Shown here in pieces: positions 1-9,352 of a stretch of 64,000 nt of DNA. Both the position numbers and the translations under genes were made by a program. The notes beneath the pieces are model-generated. The model was given only the letters and a program-made list of their open reading frames with translations, was not told the origin of the DNA and ran no database searches. The stretch is from Alphaproteobacteria bacterium (lineage in GTDB: Bacteria > Pseudomonadota > Alphaproteobacteria > Rickettsiales > JADKJE01), in assembly GCA_016722515.1 (NCBI GenBank), contig JADKJE010000002.1:744001-808000 (forward strand), given 5' to 3'. How positions within the stretch are numbered: position 1 is the stretch's first letter; the number at the start of each line of letters is the position of its first letter.

Positions 1-2130
1 TTTGATACGCTCAATAGCCTGTGATGTACGGATAGAGGTGATATTCGGAAATTCATGGGCAAGGCTGCGAACCAGATTTGTTTCCAAGCTGGGATTCTGT
101 TTCGTATCCAAAATGACGGTGGCAATGGATGTTGCTGGAAATGCTTCCAAGACACCGGGTGAAAACATCATGGCAAAATTAATTTGAAACGTGCTGTAAT
201 CAATATGCCTGGCATTGGCGATGGTGGCCGTTATTTCCTGTCCTAAAATATTGATAGTTACTGTGTCACCTATGGTTAGGTTCATGCCTTTAAGGAAGCG
301 ATCGTCAATCGAAACCAGGGGTTTTCCCTTATAATCCTCAGGCCACCATGTGCCGCTGCTAATATGTGAATTGGGCAAAAGGGAAGTGCTATAGCTAAAA
401 CCGCGATCGCCCTGAATGGCCCACCGTACATCGTCACTGACATTTTCGGGTTTAACCACGTTGCCGTTTAGCTTCACAATACGTCCACGAATGATGGGTA
501 GCATCATGATATGATCCGATGAAGCGGATTTAGCTAGCCTAGCGTAAAAAGGGTTGCGTTGATCCTGTTGGATATCAATGAAAAATAAAGAAGGAGCCTG
601 TTTTTCCATGACCGAGGTAATGTGATATTGAAAATTTGCTTCCGTTAAGGTGAGCGAGATAAAGACACTGAGGCTAATGCCGATGGCAAAGATCACAGTA
701 GTGGTGGTAGAACCCGGGCGATAAAGATTGGCAAGGGCCAGTTGTAGCCACGGTCGGTTGGAGGAAAGGTGCCTAGCCATTAATTTAAAGACATAGGCAC
801 TTATGCCAAACACCGCAAACCCAATCATGGCAACCAGGATGGCTCCACAAATAAAGTCAGGGTCACCTGAGGTATAAATCAGGATCACGATCAATAATGT
901 AATCAATAACGCTTCCATGCTCCATATTGTTTTAGAAAAAACCAAAGGCAAAAGCGCACGCCCATTCCTAAATAGAAGAGACGGTTGAATATCAAGGGCT
1001 AGTAACAAGGGAGGTAAACTGAAGATATAAACAATCAACAAGCTATAAGTAAAAGCAAGAAGCGCTGATGAAGGATAAAATAATGGAGCATTACCGAGTG
1101 CTGGAATCCATGCTGTAAGAAAAGGTTGGCACAGAAGGATGGTTCCCCAGGCGCAGGCAATCCCGATCACACTTCCAATACAGGTGAGCACCGAGATGAT
1201 CAGAGTAAATAGGGTCAAGAGTACCCAGCGGGTTGCGCCCACTGTTTTGTAGATGGCGATCGTGTGCGCTTGTTGCTCAAGGTATGAACGCGCATTGCTG
1301 CCAATACCGATGCCACCGATTAAAAGGGTAGCAAGGGCAGCCAGCTCCAGAAAAAGTGACAATTGATTGATAAAACTATTAATGAATGGATTGCCATCAA
1401 CATCCCTTTCAATCTGCCAAGGCGTCGTGGGATAGGCCTTCTTTAAATCATTCAAAAAAACAGCACTTGTGTGGTTAGGATCAAAGGCAATTCGGTAATG
1501 ATGGCGAATTAAACTGTAAGGTCCTGCCAAACCCGAAAGGCTAAGAGCCTGCTGTGACATCATGACTCTAGGTCCTAAGCTAAAGAGATGAACAACACGG
1601 TCTGGTTCCTTTGCGATTGTGGCGTAAATAGTATAATTTTGTTTTCCCAGGGTAATGGTTTGGCCTATCTGAATGCCTGTTTCTTCAAGCAATTCTGGAT
1701 CTACCGCTACTGAATTTGAACGCAGAAGCGTATCGGCAGAAACGGCAGCAGGCAAAAAAGCTAATTCACCAACCAGTGGGTATGAGGAATCAATGGCTTT
1801 TATTTCAACCAATACCGATTGATCGTTGTGCCAGATCATGCCTCTTAATGTGGTGACGTGGGAAACATGTCCGTAGCGTTTAAAGAACGTTACTTGTTCG
1901 GGAGTCGCTTCGTTGCTGCTGAGGCTGATGTCGATATCGCCTCCGAGTAATGCGTGTGCCTGTTGGCTCAATGCTTCATGAATGGCCTTATTCAGTGAAC
2001 CCACAGCAGTCAGGGCCGTCATCCCCATGACCAGGCAAATCAGAAATACTCCAAAATGTCGCCATCCATACCGTATTTCATGCCAGGCAAGTTTGGCAGG
2101 AGTGCTGATATGAATGCTAGTGAACTTCAT
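1..2130 (-). CDS. FtsX-like ABC transporter permease (YbbP family), 3' end outside window
   Basis: The frame is open for 710 codons from an ATG at 2130 and runs off the left edge, so the C-terminus is missing; full YbbP proteins are about 800 aa or more. The protein starts with a short cytoplasmic segment and a membrane helix, followed by a large periplasmic MacB-like domain. A cluster of hydrophobic helices (FtsX type) lies roughly at 1380-700, with a second periplasmic domain after it. The start overlaps the end of ybbA by 14 nt, so the two are co-translated. YbbA/YbbP with divergent tesA is a known arrangement; the substrate is unknown, with lipid or envelope export suspected. Family confident, substrate not. 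Confidence 0.85.
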   Translation of the reverse strand, partial: MKFTSIHISTPAKLAWHEIRYGWRHFGVFLICLVMGMTALTAVGSLNKAIHEALSQQAHALLGGDIDISLSSNEATPEQVTFFKRYGHVSHVTTLRGMIWHNDQSVLVEIKAIDSSYPLVGELAFLPAAVSADTLLRSNSVAVDPELLEETGIQIGQTITLGKQNYTIYATIAKEPDRVVHLFSLGPRVMMSQQALSLSGLAGPYSLIRHHYRIAFDPNHTSAVFLNDLKKAYPTTPWQIERDVDGNPFINSFINQLSLFLELAALATLLIGGIGIGSNARSYLEQQAHTIAIYKTVGATRWVLLTLFTLIISVLTCIGSVIGIACAWGTILLCQPFLTAWIPALGNAPLFYPSSALLAFTYSLLIVYIFSLPPLLLALDIQPSLLFRNGRALLPLVFSKTIWSMEALLITLLIVILIYTSGDPDFICGAILVAMIGFAVFGISAYVFKLMARHLSSNRPWLQLALANLYRPGSTTTTVIFAIGISLSVFISLTLTEANFQYHITSVMEKQAPSLFFIDIQQDQRNPFYARLAKSASSDHIMMLPIIRGRIVKLNGNVVKPENVSDDVRWAIQGDRGFSYSTSLLPNSHISSGTWWPEDYKGKPLVSIDDRFLKGMNLTIGDTVTINILGQEITATIANARHIDYSTFQINFAMMFSPGVLEAFPATSIATVILDTKQNPSLETNLVRSLAHEFPNITSIRTSQAIERIK

Positions 2131-2806
2131 GGAGTTGACCATCCTGCATGATAAGGGATCGTGATGTACGTTGAGCCAGTTGGTTATCGTGGGTAATCAT
2201 AATTAAGGTAGTGCCGGATTGCTGCTTAAGGTCGAGTAACAAATCAATAATATGATGTCCGGTTTCTGTATCAAGGCTGCCGGTAGGTTCGTCGGCGAGC
2301 AGTAGCGTCGGTTCGATTACCATGGCCCTTGCCAATGCAACGCGTTGCTGTTCGCCCCCGGAGAGTTGTGACGGGTAATGGTGAAGCCGATGCGCAAGAC
2401 TGACTTTTTCAAGCATGTGTGTTGATTTAACGTTAGCCTGCTTGTCTCCTGAAAAGGCTAACGCAATAGCGACATTTTCTAATGCTGTCATGGTAGGAAT
2501 CAAATGAAAATTCTGGAAGACAATACCAATTTGGTTTCGGCGAAACAACGCCAATTGGTCTTCATTATACTGGGTTATATCGCGCCCGGCGACGTGGATA
2601 GTGCCTGAGCTTGCTTTTTCAACGCCAGCAATGACCATCATCAAGGTGGTTTTGCCGCTACCGGATGGCCCCACAATACTAACGGTTTCTCCGCGGTGTA
2701 CCTCAAGATTAATTTGATGTAGGATGGGAAGCAAACCTTCAGGCCCCCTTAGGGAGAGTGAGATGTCTTTGAGAACTAGCGCGTTATTTTCATTCGTATC
2801 CATCAT
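2117..2806 (-). CDS. ybbA: ABC transporter ATP-binding protein YbbA
   Basis: Cytoplasmic ATPase of 229 aa that would energise the adjacent FtsX-like permease. Walker A GPSGSGKT is at residues 46-53, the signature LSGGEQQR at 148-155, and Walker B LLLADEP directly after it at 168-174, followed by a D-loop SLD. It belongs to the LolD/MacB/YbbA group, whose partners act as mechanotransmission exporters rather than classical transport channels. It lies first in an operon with the permease (14-nt overlap) and its 5' end overlaps that of the divergent tesA gene by about 40 nt. Start chosen at the first ATG; a second ATG follows immediately. Confidence 0.9.
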   Translation of the reverse strand: MMDTNENNALVLKDISLSLRGPEGLLPILHQINLEVHRGETVSIVGPSGSGKTTLMMVIAGVEKASSGTIHVAGRDITQYNEDQLALFRRNQIGIVFQNFHLIPTMTALENVAIALAFSGDKQANVKSTHMLEKVSLAHRLHHYPSQLSGGEQQRVALARAMVIEPTLLLADEPTGSLDTETGHHIIDLLLDLKQQSGTTLIMITHDNQLAQRTSRSLIMQDGQLHEVH

Positions 2807-3407
2807 AGCCCTCTGGTTAGTATACTTCCTACCAGTATCACACGCTATGGCGGCTCCTGCAACAACCGTTTTATTGTTTGGCGACAGTATTATAGCTGGT
2901 TATGGTTTGCCCGCGACGGAGACGATTTCGGTCAAGATGGAAAAGCTCTGGCACGAAGAGGGCAAGGCAATCACTGTCATGAATGGTGGGATTTCTGGGG
3001 ATACTACCAGTGGTGGTCGCAGCAGGATTGAATGGACTTTAAATCGCTATCATCCTGACATCATTGTGATTGCCTTGGGTGGGAATGATATGTTAAGGGG
3101 GATTTCTCCTGAAATAACGCGACAGAATCTCGATGCAATTGTGAGTGTCAGCAAATCACATCATATTAAAATAGTGCTTACGGCGGTTTCCGCCCCGATG
3201 AATTTAGGCGAGCGTTATGTAAAAGAATTTAATGGCATTTATACGACACTTGCGAACAAATATGATATTCCCCTCTACCCGTTTCTGCTAAAAGACATAT
3301 ACCGTAAACCTGGTATGATGCAACTTGATGGTCTTCATCCCACGATTCAGGGTGCTGAGGTGATAGCAAAGGCGTTAGTTAAACACATGAATCATGATTT
3401 TTTCTAA
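2763..3407 (+). CDS. tesA: SGNH/GDSL arylesterase, multifunctional acyl-CoA thioesterase I / lysophospholipase
   Basis: Periplasmic hydrolase of 214 aa that releases fatty acids from thioesters and lysophospholipids. I chose the ATG at 2763 because GGGAGAG precedes it and it gives an N-terminal signal peptide (hydrophobic core about residues 7-25, cleavage near AMA-AP). SGNH blocks are complete: GDS with nucleophile Ser42, Gly in GGISGDTTSGG at 75-85, GGND with Asn108, and Asp189/His192 in DGLH. The start lies inside the divergent ybbA gene. An aminotransferase follows after 6 nt on the same strand. The pairing with ybbA/ybbP is a known conserved neighbourhood. Confidence 0.9.
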   Translation: MSLRTSALFSFVSIIALWLVYFLPVSHAMAAPATTVLLFGDSIIAGYGLPATETISVKMEKLWHEEGKAITVMNGGISGDTTSGGRSRIEWTLNRYHPDIIVIALGGNDMLRGISPEITRQNLDAIVSVSKSHHIKIVLTAVSAPMNLGERYVKEFNGIYTTLANKYDIPLYPFLLKDIYRKPGMMQLDGLHPTIQGAEVIAKALVKHMNHDFF

Positions 3408-3413
3408 TAGGTA

Positions 3414-4697
3414 ATGTTTATGCAGTTACATTCACTCAAACACGTCTCTAAATCGCAGACATTATTGATTAATGAACAATCGCGGTTGTTGGAATCTGCG
3501 GGCAATAAAGTCTATAAATTTGGTTTTGGTCAGTCCCCGTTTCCTCCGCCAGCTCATGTTTTGGATGCGCTAAGCAAATATTCATGGATTCATGATTACA
3601 CGCCTGTTCAAGGATCGGTTACCTTACGAGATCAAGTTGCAGCGTTTCACAGCGAATTAAACGGCTTTAATATTCATCGGGATCAGGTGATCGTAGGAAC
3701 CGGTTCAAAAATTTTGATTTATGCGATTATGGCCAGTTTTGTCAACGCTGAAATATTTGTGCCAACACCTTCTTGGGTTTCGTATGAACCGCAGGCGCAA
3801 TTATTGGGGCACCCACTTCAGCGAATAATGACAACCTATAAACAGCATTGGAAAATAGTGCCTGAGCAGTTACAGGCTGCCTTAGAAAAGAAACAGCCAG
3901 GGTATCAGCCTATCGTTATTCTAAATTATCCAGATAATCCAGGTGGGATGGCCTATACAGCGGCGGAACTGGAAGCCTTATCGGATGTGCTGCGTAAACA
4001 TCAGGTGCTGGTGATTGCGGATGAAATTTACGGTTTTGTCCATCATCAGGGACAGCATCGCTCGTTGGCTTTATTTTACCGAGAAGGTACGATCATCACG
4101 TCTGGTTTATCCAAATGGTGTGGGGCGGGTGGCTGGCGTTTGGGTATCGCCATTGTACCTAAAGGTTTAGAAGAGTTAAAAGAAACATTATTAGGAGTCG
4201 CATCCGAAACCTATTCTTGTGCACCAGCTCCTATTCAAAAAGCTGCTGAATCGGCTTATACTATCCAGGATGCTACTATCGATTATATCCAGGCTCAACA
4301 AAGGATATTATCGCTGGTGGGTAATTATTGTGCGCAGAGATTGCAAGATACCGGAGTGTGGGTGCATGCTCCACTTGGTGGATTTTATCTGTTTCCCGAT
4401 TTTACCCCTTACGGCCGGGTGCTTGAGCATATTTCCATTAGCGATTCGGTATCGTTGTGTCAGCGTATTTTAAAAGATACGGGTGTTGCCTTATTACCAG
4501 GAACTGCCTTTGGAATGCCAGCCTCCCATTTGGCGGCGCGCTTGGCGTATGTTGATTTCGATGGCAAAAAAGCCCTCATGGCTGCTCAAAAATTCAGCAA
4601 GGGATCACCACTTCCATCCCATTTTCTCCAGGAATATTGTCCGCATTTACTCGAAGGAATACAAAAATTATGTGATTGGATTGAGGATTTACGGTAG
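3414..4697 (+). CDS. PLP-dependent aminotransferase, class I/II
   Basis: Fold-type I aminotransferase of 427 aa, probably cytoplasmic. NYPDNPGG at 171-178, DEIYG at 203-207, the PLP Schiff-base lysine in SGLSKW (Lys234) and the phosphate-binding Arg in GWRLG (Arg242) are all present, so it should be active. It most resembles the aspartate/aromatic aminotransferase subgroup; the amino-donor specificity cannot be read from the sequence. It begins 6 nt after tesA, so co-transcription is likely, although no shared pathway is obvious. An in-frame ATG two codons downstream (3420) is an alternative start. Confidence 0.85.
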   Translation: MFMQLHSLKHVSKSQTLLINEQSRLLESAGNKVYKFGFGQSPFPPPAHVLDALSKYSWIHDYTPVQGSVTLRDQVAAFHSELNGFNIHRDQVIVGTGSKILIYAIMASFVNAEIFVPTPSWVSYEPQAQLLGHPLQRIMTTYKQHWKIVPEQLQAALEKKQPGYQPIVILNYPDNPGGMAYTAAELEALSDVLRKHQVLVIADEIYGFVHHQGQHRSLALFYREGTIITSGLSKWCGAGGWRLGIAIVPKGLEELKETLLGVASETYSCAPAPIQKAAESAYTIQDATIDYIQAQQRILSLVGNYCAQRLQDTGVWVHAPLGGFYLFPDFTPYGRVLEHISISDSVSLCQRILKDTGVALLPGTAFGMPASHLAARLAYVDFDGKKALMAAQKFSKGSPLPSHFLQEYCPHLLEGIQKLCDWIEDLR

Positions 4698-4860
4698 CAT
4701 TGACCTAACTAGGCCGTGTCCTCAATTTGATATCCAAAGTAATGTAAGTGATAGATGATTATGTCAAATAATGATTTATCGTTGTTAGGCAAAATTGATC
4801 GATCTCTAAAACCTCGTTTCGGGTGTCCCATTGACGAAGACAGGTGGCAATGAATAGGGA

Positions 4861-6423
4861 TTACTTTTTAATAATCTCCATGATCCGATCGATCCTAAAC
4901 ATTCGCTCTTCCTGATGCTGGCCGCAATAGGCTACGACTCCTGGAAAAATTTTACCCAGATATTGCTGGCTTCCTACTGAAATGGGTTTAACCAGATAGG
5001 TAGAGGTTGTGTCATCATTTTTACGATAGATAATTTCTAATTCACTACTTTCTTGAATGGCTTGTTTAATCGCGATTGCTTTATCGTTGGCAGCACATTC
5101 TTTTTCGGCTTGCTGATGTTGATAGTAACTTAGAAAAGAAATAATGCGCGAATCGGTACGGATGTGATGTTTTAGAATAGGAGTTTTAAGTTCGATCCCT
5201 TCAAAGGAGGTGCAGCGGCTGAGGGCTACATACATTTGCCCCGGTGCAAATGTGCCGCGGCCAATATCAATAATGACATGGTCAAAGGTTTTACCCTGGC
5301 TTTTATGAATGGTAACGGCCCAGGCTAAACGGAAAGGAAATTGAATAAATTGTCCGACTGGTTCGGAGATAATCATATTATCCGCAAGAGCAAACCGGAA
5401 AACTTCCCAGCTATAGGGATACACCTGAACATAACCGCCATCATCTTGCAATTTGACCAGTATGTAGGGTTTGCCTTCTTCGTCTTGTTCAAAATCAGTA
5501 ATGATACCGATGCTGCCATTGACCCAGCGGCCATCAGCATCGTTATTCAGAAGCATGATTTGTGCGTTTATTTTAAATTGAAGTTCGGTGGCCGTGGGAT
5601 AAAATTCTTTTCCAAAATCACCTTTGATGGTTGCTTGAAAATGTAAAGGTTTGCCTTTGAGATTTTCCAGATGCAGTTGATTAATTTCATCCGCCTTTTT
5701 GTTGGTGGAGGTAAGGCTGATCATAAAATGATGTTCAGGTGCTGAAGGGATATTAAGCCGTGAGTTTAACTTTTGAAGATCACCTTCTTCAATATGGTTA
5801 TTGCGGATACGGTTGAGCAGGTCGATAAAAATCTGGTCTTTTTGACGGTAGATTTTTTCCAGTTCAATAATCTTAAACGTGCAATGAGCAAATACATGCG
5901 CACTGAAAAAATAAGGTGTTTGGTATAGGGTTGAAAAGATTTGGGTTTCCTGGGCGGTTACTACTGGTGGCAACTGGTAGAGATCTCCCACAAAAATCAT
6001 TTGGACACCACCAAAAGGTTGAATAGCGCTGGGCCCATACATGCGTAAAAACAGATCGATGCAATCGACTAGGTCCGCGCGAAGCATGGAGACTTCATCG
6101 ATAATGATGGTTTTGAGCTGCTTGTAGATATTCTTTGTGCGGGGCTTAAATTCTTTATCGGCAATTTTTTGAGGGGTGATATCAATGCTGAAACCAAAAA
6201 AACGGTGAATCGTCTGACCTTTTACATTAAGGGCGGCTACACCCGTCGGTGCGAGGACCACATGATTTTTTTGGCTGTTTTTTTGAAAATAATCAAGCAG
6301 GGTTGATTTGCCGGTTCCTGCTTTTCCGGTAATAAAAAGGCTGGTACCGGTTTCTTCCATCAGCGTCAGTGCGTCTTGGAAGATGGGATTGAAATCGAGT
6401 TGTTTGGCTGAAGTGGTTTGCAT
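4861..6423 (-). CDS. PIF1-like superfamily 1B helicase with C-terminal WYL-like domain
   Basis: 520-aa ATPase. Walker A GKAGTGKS at 33-40, Walker B TIIIDEVSM about 105-113, motif III GDLYQLPP about 146-153, and the C-terminal helicase motifs TIHKSQGKTF and MYVALSRC are intact. These are hallmarks of Pif1/RecD-type 5'-3' DNA helicases that unwind G-quadruplexes, R-loops or replication barriers. The last ~65 residues (IIYRKN to MFRIDRI) look like a short WYL fold, the ligand-sensing domain found in many defence and repair regulators; such fusions to Pif1-like helicases are known. It stands alone between convergent or unrelated genes, and no strong ribosome binding site precedes the ATG. Confidence 0.82.
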   Translation of the reverse strand: MQTTSAKQLDFNPIFQDALTLMEETGTSLFITGKAGTGKSTLLDYFQKNSQKNHVVLAPTGVAALNVKGQTIHRFFGFSIDITPQKIADKEFKPRTKNIYKQLKTIIIDEVSMLRADLVDCIDLFLRMYGPSAIQPFGGVQMIFVGDLYQLPPVVTAQETQIFSTLYQTPYFFSAHVFAHCTFKIIELEKIYRQKDQIFIDLLNRIRNNHIEEGDLQKLNSRLNIPSAPEHHFMISLTSTNKKADEINQLHLENLKGKPLHFQATIKGDFGKEFYPTATELQFKINAQIMLLNNDADGRWVNGSIGIITDFEQDEEGKPYILVKLQDDGGYVQVYPYSWEVFRFALADNMIISEPVGQFIQFPFRLAWAVTIHKSQGKTFDHVIIDIGRGTFAPGQMYVALSRCTSFEGIELKTPILKHHIRTDSRIISFLSYYQHQQAEKECAANDKAIAIKQAIQESSELEIIYRKNDDTTSTYLVKPISVGSQQYLGKIFPGVVAYCGQHQEERMFRIDRIMEIIKK

Positions 6424-6494
6424 GGGAAAACAGTGAATGAACAGATGGCATCAACATATCACAAATGAAGCGCGAGGGGTATAACATCTAAAAT

Positions 6495-7010
6495 TTAATG
6501 TTTCTGCAGTTTTCGCTGCAACGTCCGCCGGTGCATTTTAAGTTCCCTGGCTGTGGCAGAAATATTGCCACCGTTGCGCTCAAGGACACTGCGTATATAG
6601 TCGGATGCTAATTGATGAACCGTTGGAAGTTGTTCCTCAATGGGCGTTTCCGGGTCGCCGTCCTTTTTATCAAATGCTGTGATGATTTCATCGACGGTAA
6701 CGGGTTTGGCCAGATAATGGATAGCTCCGAGTTTGATGGCTTCAACAGCGGTTGTGATAGAAGCATATCCGGTTAATACGACAATTCGGGTATAAGGATC
6801 AATATCGATGAGTTGCGGAATCAGGTTAAGGCCAGATTGCGAGGGCATTTTTAAATCAACAAGTACATATTCGGGATTAAATTCGCGTGTAAGAAATAGT
6901 GCCTCTTCGGCACGGTGCGCCACTTTCACTTCAAACCCTTTTTTAGATAAAGCGCGCTCTAGGGTTTGGCAAAAAGTCATATCATCATCGACGAGCAATA
7001 TTGTTTTCAT
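6495..7010 (-). CDS. regA: RegA/PrrA/ActR/RoxR-family redox response regulator
   Basis: 171-aa two-domain regulator. The N-terminal receiver has the acidic pocket DDD at 8-10, phospho-acceptor Asp52 in VDLKMPSQSG and the conserved Lys102 in AKP. The C-terminal ~35 residues form a Fis-type helix-turn-helix (GNISATAREL, HRRTLQRKL), the near-invariant recognition unit of the RegA family. Its ATG overlaps the regB stop as ATGA, so the kinase and regulator are translationally coupled. The family activates and represses respiration and redox genes. Four palindromes resembling RegA sites occur in this window, two directly upstream of this operon, suggesting autoregulation. Confidence 0.9.
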   Translation of the reverse strand: MKTILLVDDDMTFCQTLERALSKKGFEVKVAHRAEEALFLTREFNPEYVLVDLKMPSQSGLNLIPQLIDIDPYTRIVVLTGYASITTAVEAIKLGAIHYLAKPVTVDEIITAFDKKDGDPETPIEEQLPTVHQLASDYIRSVLERNGGNISATARELKMHRRTLQRKLQKH

Positions 7011-8248
7011 ACGCTAAGCCTTTTCAAAGGAAGGGTAATAGAAGCAACAGCACCACCTTCGGGATGATTAAAAAGGGTAAAATGACCGTCAAAACGGTTC
7101 ATTACTGTTTGCACCAGATAAAGCCCCATCCCCAATCCGTGAGGTTTGGTACTGGTAATAGGGTGCCCAAGTGTTTTGATGATCGCTTCGGGAATCCCCC
7201 TGCCATGATCTCTGATAGAAAGACTAAGCTGCTGGTTGGTCCAGGTGCATTCAATCAAAACAAGGTCCGTTGTTGCATCTGCAGCATTATGTAGCAGGTT
7301 TAGAATAGCTTGTTGCAGGCTATATTCTGTCACAATAACGGGAGAAGGAACCCGGCCATTATACGATGTATGCACGATTGTTTGTCGCTGTTGCGTGAAT
7401 TGATCAATTATTTCCTTTAGAAATAATTGAAGCGGCATTTGTCTGCCTGAGATTGCTCGGGCTGATCCGGCGGAGGCGGCAATATGCGAAATAATGGATT
7501 TGCAGCGTTTAATTTGGTCGCCTAGCACTTCGGCACGCTGGCGTTGTTCATCGGTTGATGCCTCCTCTAAACATTCACCGGCTATAATAGCCATGGTAGC
7601 CAGTGGGCTTCCTAGTTCATGGGCAGCAGATGTCGCTAAAGTACCAAGGGCAGCGATATGTTCAGCATCAAGCAATAATTGATCTTGCCGGCGGATGGTT
7701 GTCGCCATTTTAGCAGCAAACCAGGGGATTAAAATTGCCAGCAGCATAAAGCTAAACAACATTCCATAAAGATGCATATTAAAAAATTGCCCAAGCTCAT
7801 GGTGATGGGAGAACGGTACGTCGACATGTTCAAACATCAGCACGATATAGAATCCAACGGCCAGTGCTGCGGCAAGCCAGGTCAATAAAGGTGACAATGT
7901 AATAGCGGCAATAATCACCTGTAATACAAACAGGGATGTAAAGGGATTAGAGGGGCCACCAGAATAATAGAGCAACCCGAAAAGGGCAGTGATATCGATG
8001 CTAAGCTGCAAGAAAAATTCCAGCTCACTCACGTGATAACGCATTTTCATCCGGATGCCGGTGAATAGATTAAATACCGTAAGCCCGCTGATAATGAACC
8101 ACAAAGGCTGGGTGTCCAAAGGCAGATGCAACACCTGAGTAACCATCAGCACAGCTCCCGCCTGTCCGCACACTGCGAATATGCGCAGCCACCAGAGCAG
8201 ATTAAGGTTCTTTCGGCAAGATTCCTGGGTTGGGTGAAGGTATTTCAT
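7007..8248 (-). CDS. regB: RegB/PrrB/RoxS-family redox sensor histidine kinase
   Basis: Membrane-bound kinase of 413 aa from the chosen ATG at 8248. About six membrane helices cover residues 20-180. The loop GGPSNPF at 97-103 matches the ubiquinone-binding signature of RegB. The H-box HELGSPLAT carries His210, and Cys249 in the following helix (RCKSII) sits where RegB has its redox-active cysteine. N, G1 (DHGRGIP) and G2 (GLGMGLYL) boxes are present. A longer frame reaches 8353, but that start lies inside a palindrome that looks like an operator, so the internal start is preferred. Partner: RegA, overlapping by 4 nt. Confidence 0.9.
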   Translation of the reverse strand: MKYLHPTQESCRKNLNLLWWLRIFAVCGQAGAVLMVTQVLHLPLDTQPLWFIISGLTVFNLFTGIRMKMRYHVSELEFFLQLSIDITALFGLLYYSGGPSNPFTSLFVLQVIIAAITLSPLLTWLAAALAVGFYIVLMFEHVDVPFSHHHELGQFFNMHLYGMLFSFMLLAILIPWFAAKMATTIRRQDQLLLDAEHIAALGTLATSAAHELGSPLATMAIIAGECLEEASTDEQRQRAEVLGDQIKRCKSIISHIAASAGSARAISGRQMPLQLFLKEIIDQFTQQRQTIVHTSYNGRVPSPVIVTEYSLQQAILNLLHNAADATTDLVLIECTWTNQQLSLSIRDHGRGIPEAIIKTLGHPITSTKPHGLGMGLYLVQTVMNRFDGHFTLFNHPEGGAVASITLPLKRLSV

Positions 8249-8283
8249 GCGGGCATAATACACTATTTTAAGGAAAAATGCGT

Positions 8284-8298
8284 GTGGCAAAATGTCGC
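8284..8298. promoter_or_regulatory. putative RegA-binding box
   Basis: GTGGCAAAATGTCGC, 36 nt upstream of the proposed regB start. It fits the known RegA-type consensus (GNGRC-R-N4-GNCGC, here with AA instead of TT in the centre). It is similar to the three other boxes in this window, which supports a common regulator. Binding is inferred. Confidence 0.5.
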
Positions 8299-8344
8299 AG
8301 AATTTCAAAAATCGTTCATAACCATCCGTGTGGAAATAGCTATG

Positions 8345-8377
8345 TAAGCCCATGCGACAATTTGTCGCATGGGCTTA
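8345..8377. promoter_or_regulatory. 33-bp palindrome containing a RegA-type box (8354-8368)
   Basis: Two 16-nt arms are perfectly complementary around a single base, and the core GCGACAATTTGTCGC differs from the RegA/RegR consensus at one position. It lies between the divergent regB operon and the outer-membrane protein gene at 8432, ending about 55 nt before the latter, so it could serve both. The long symmetric arms could also act as a bidirectional terminator or RNA hairpin, but there is no T-tract. Confidence 0.6.
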
Positions 8378-8431
8378 TGAAGTGAACTGCAGTAGAGTAC
8401 CCTGCTTTAAAGAAACCTAAGGATTTATGGT

Positions 8432-9352
8432 ATGCAAAAATATAATTTAGTAGTGTTGATGACCCTTTCTGTCGTTGCTATAACGGCACAGGATGCGTGT
8501 GCGCATGCAATTGTTGGAGACCGGGTATTTCCAGCAACGCTGGCAGTCGATGATCCTGGTGTATCAGATGAAATGAACCTTCCTTTGGTTAGCCGCTTTA
8601 AAGAGCCTGGGGAAGAGGGTGAAAAAGCCAGATGGGGTACAGAAACATCTGTTGAGCTGAATAAAAGAATAACAGAAAATCTTGGCCTGGCAGTCGAAGC
8701 TGCCTGGGTTGATGAAGGACATGTTGCTGGTTGGGATAATATCGGTGTTGGGACAAAATATGTATTTTATAAAAATGCCCCACACGAAGCGATGCTGTCC
8801 CTGGGCCTTGACTGGGATATCGGTGGTAGTGGTGCAAAAAAAATAGGCGCAGAGCGCTTTAGTACGCTTACTCCAGCTGTCTTTTTTGGCAAAGGCTTCG
8901 GTGATTTACCTGATAATATCTCATTGTTAAAGCCACTGGCATTAACGGGCAGTCTCGGATATGCCGTACCGACAGATAATTTTGCTGTTAGCTTTGATGG
9001 TGAAATTGTACGCACGCGCAATCCTCGCGTATTGGAATGGGGAATGACGATGCAGTACAGCCTTCCCTATTTACAGCAGCATGTTAAGGATGTAGGCCTG
9101 CCCAAACTGCTTGGTATGGCAATCCCTGTGGTGGAATTTGCATTAGAAACTCCCACCAATGGCGAAGATGCTGGCCGTACGACAGGAACCATTAATCCGG
9201 GTATTATCTTTACAGGGGAAATAATTCAGTTAGGATTAGAGGCAATGATTCCTGTGAATGATGATTCTGGAAATAATGTTGGCGCTCGTGCGCAGGTACA
9301 TGTGTATTTTGATGATCTCTTTCCTAAAACCTTAGGACGTCCTCTGTGGTAA
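8432..9352 (+). CDS. outer-membrane beta-barrel-like protein of unknown function
   Basis: 306 aa with a clear signal peptide (cleavage near ACAHA). The mature part alternates amphipathic strands (GWDNIGVGTKYVFY, EAMLSLGLDWDIGG, GLEAMIPVND) typical of the transporter-like outer-membrane proteins found next to copper or metal genes. It ends in LW, not the usual terminal Phe. An AAGGA ribosome site precedes the ATG by 8 nt. The next gene, a CopC-like protein, starts inside its stop region (7-nt overlap), so the pair forms an operon. The RegA-type palindrome upstream suggests redox control. Function in metal or redox stress is inference. Confidence 0.65.
   Translation: MQKYNLVVLMTLSVVAITAQDACAHAIVGDRVFPATLAVDDPGVSDEMNLPLVSRFKEPGEEGEKARWGTETSVELNKRITENLGLAVEAAWVDEGHVAGWDNIGVGTKYVFYKNAPHEAMLSLGLDWDIGGSGAKKIGAERFSTLTPAVFFGKGFGDLPDNISLLKPLALTGSLGYAVPTDNFAVSFDGEIVRTRNPRVLEWGMTMQYSLPYLQQHVKDVGLPKLLGMAIPVVEFALETPTNGEDAGRTTGTINPGIIFTGEIIQLGLEAMIPVNDDSGNNVGARAQVHVYFDDLFPKTLGRPLW

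Noticed and set aside
8249..8353. Upstream extension of regB to an ATG at 8353
   Set aside because: The start would lie inside a palindrome that looks like an operator, and the added residues have no resemblance to the RegB N-terminus.
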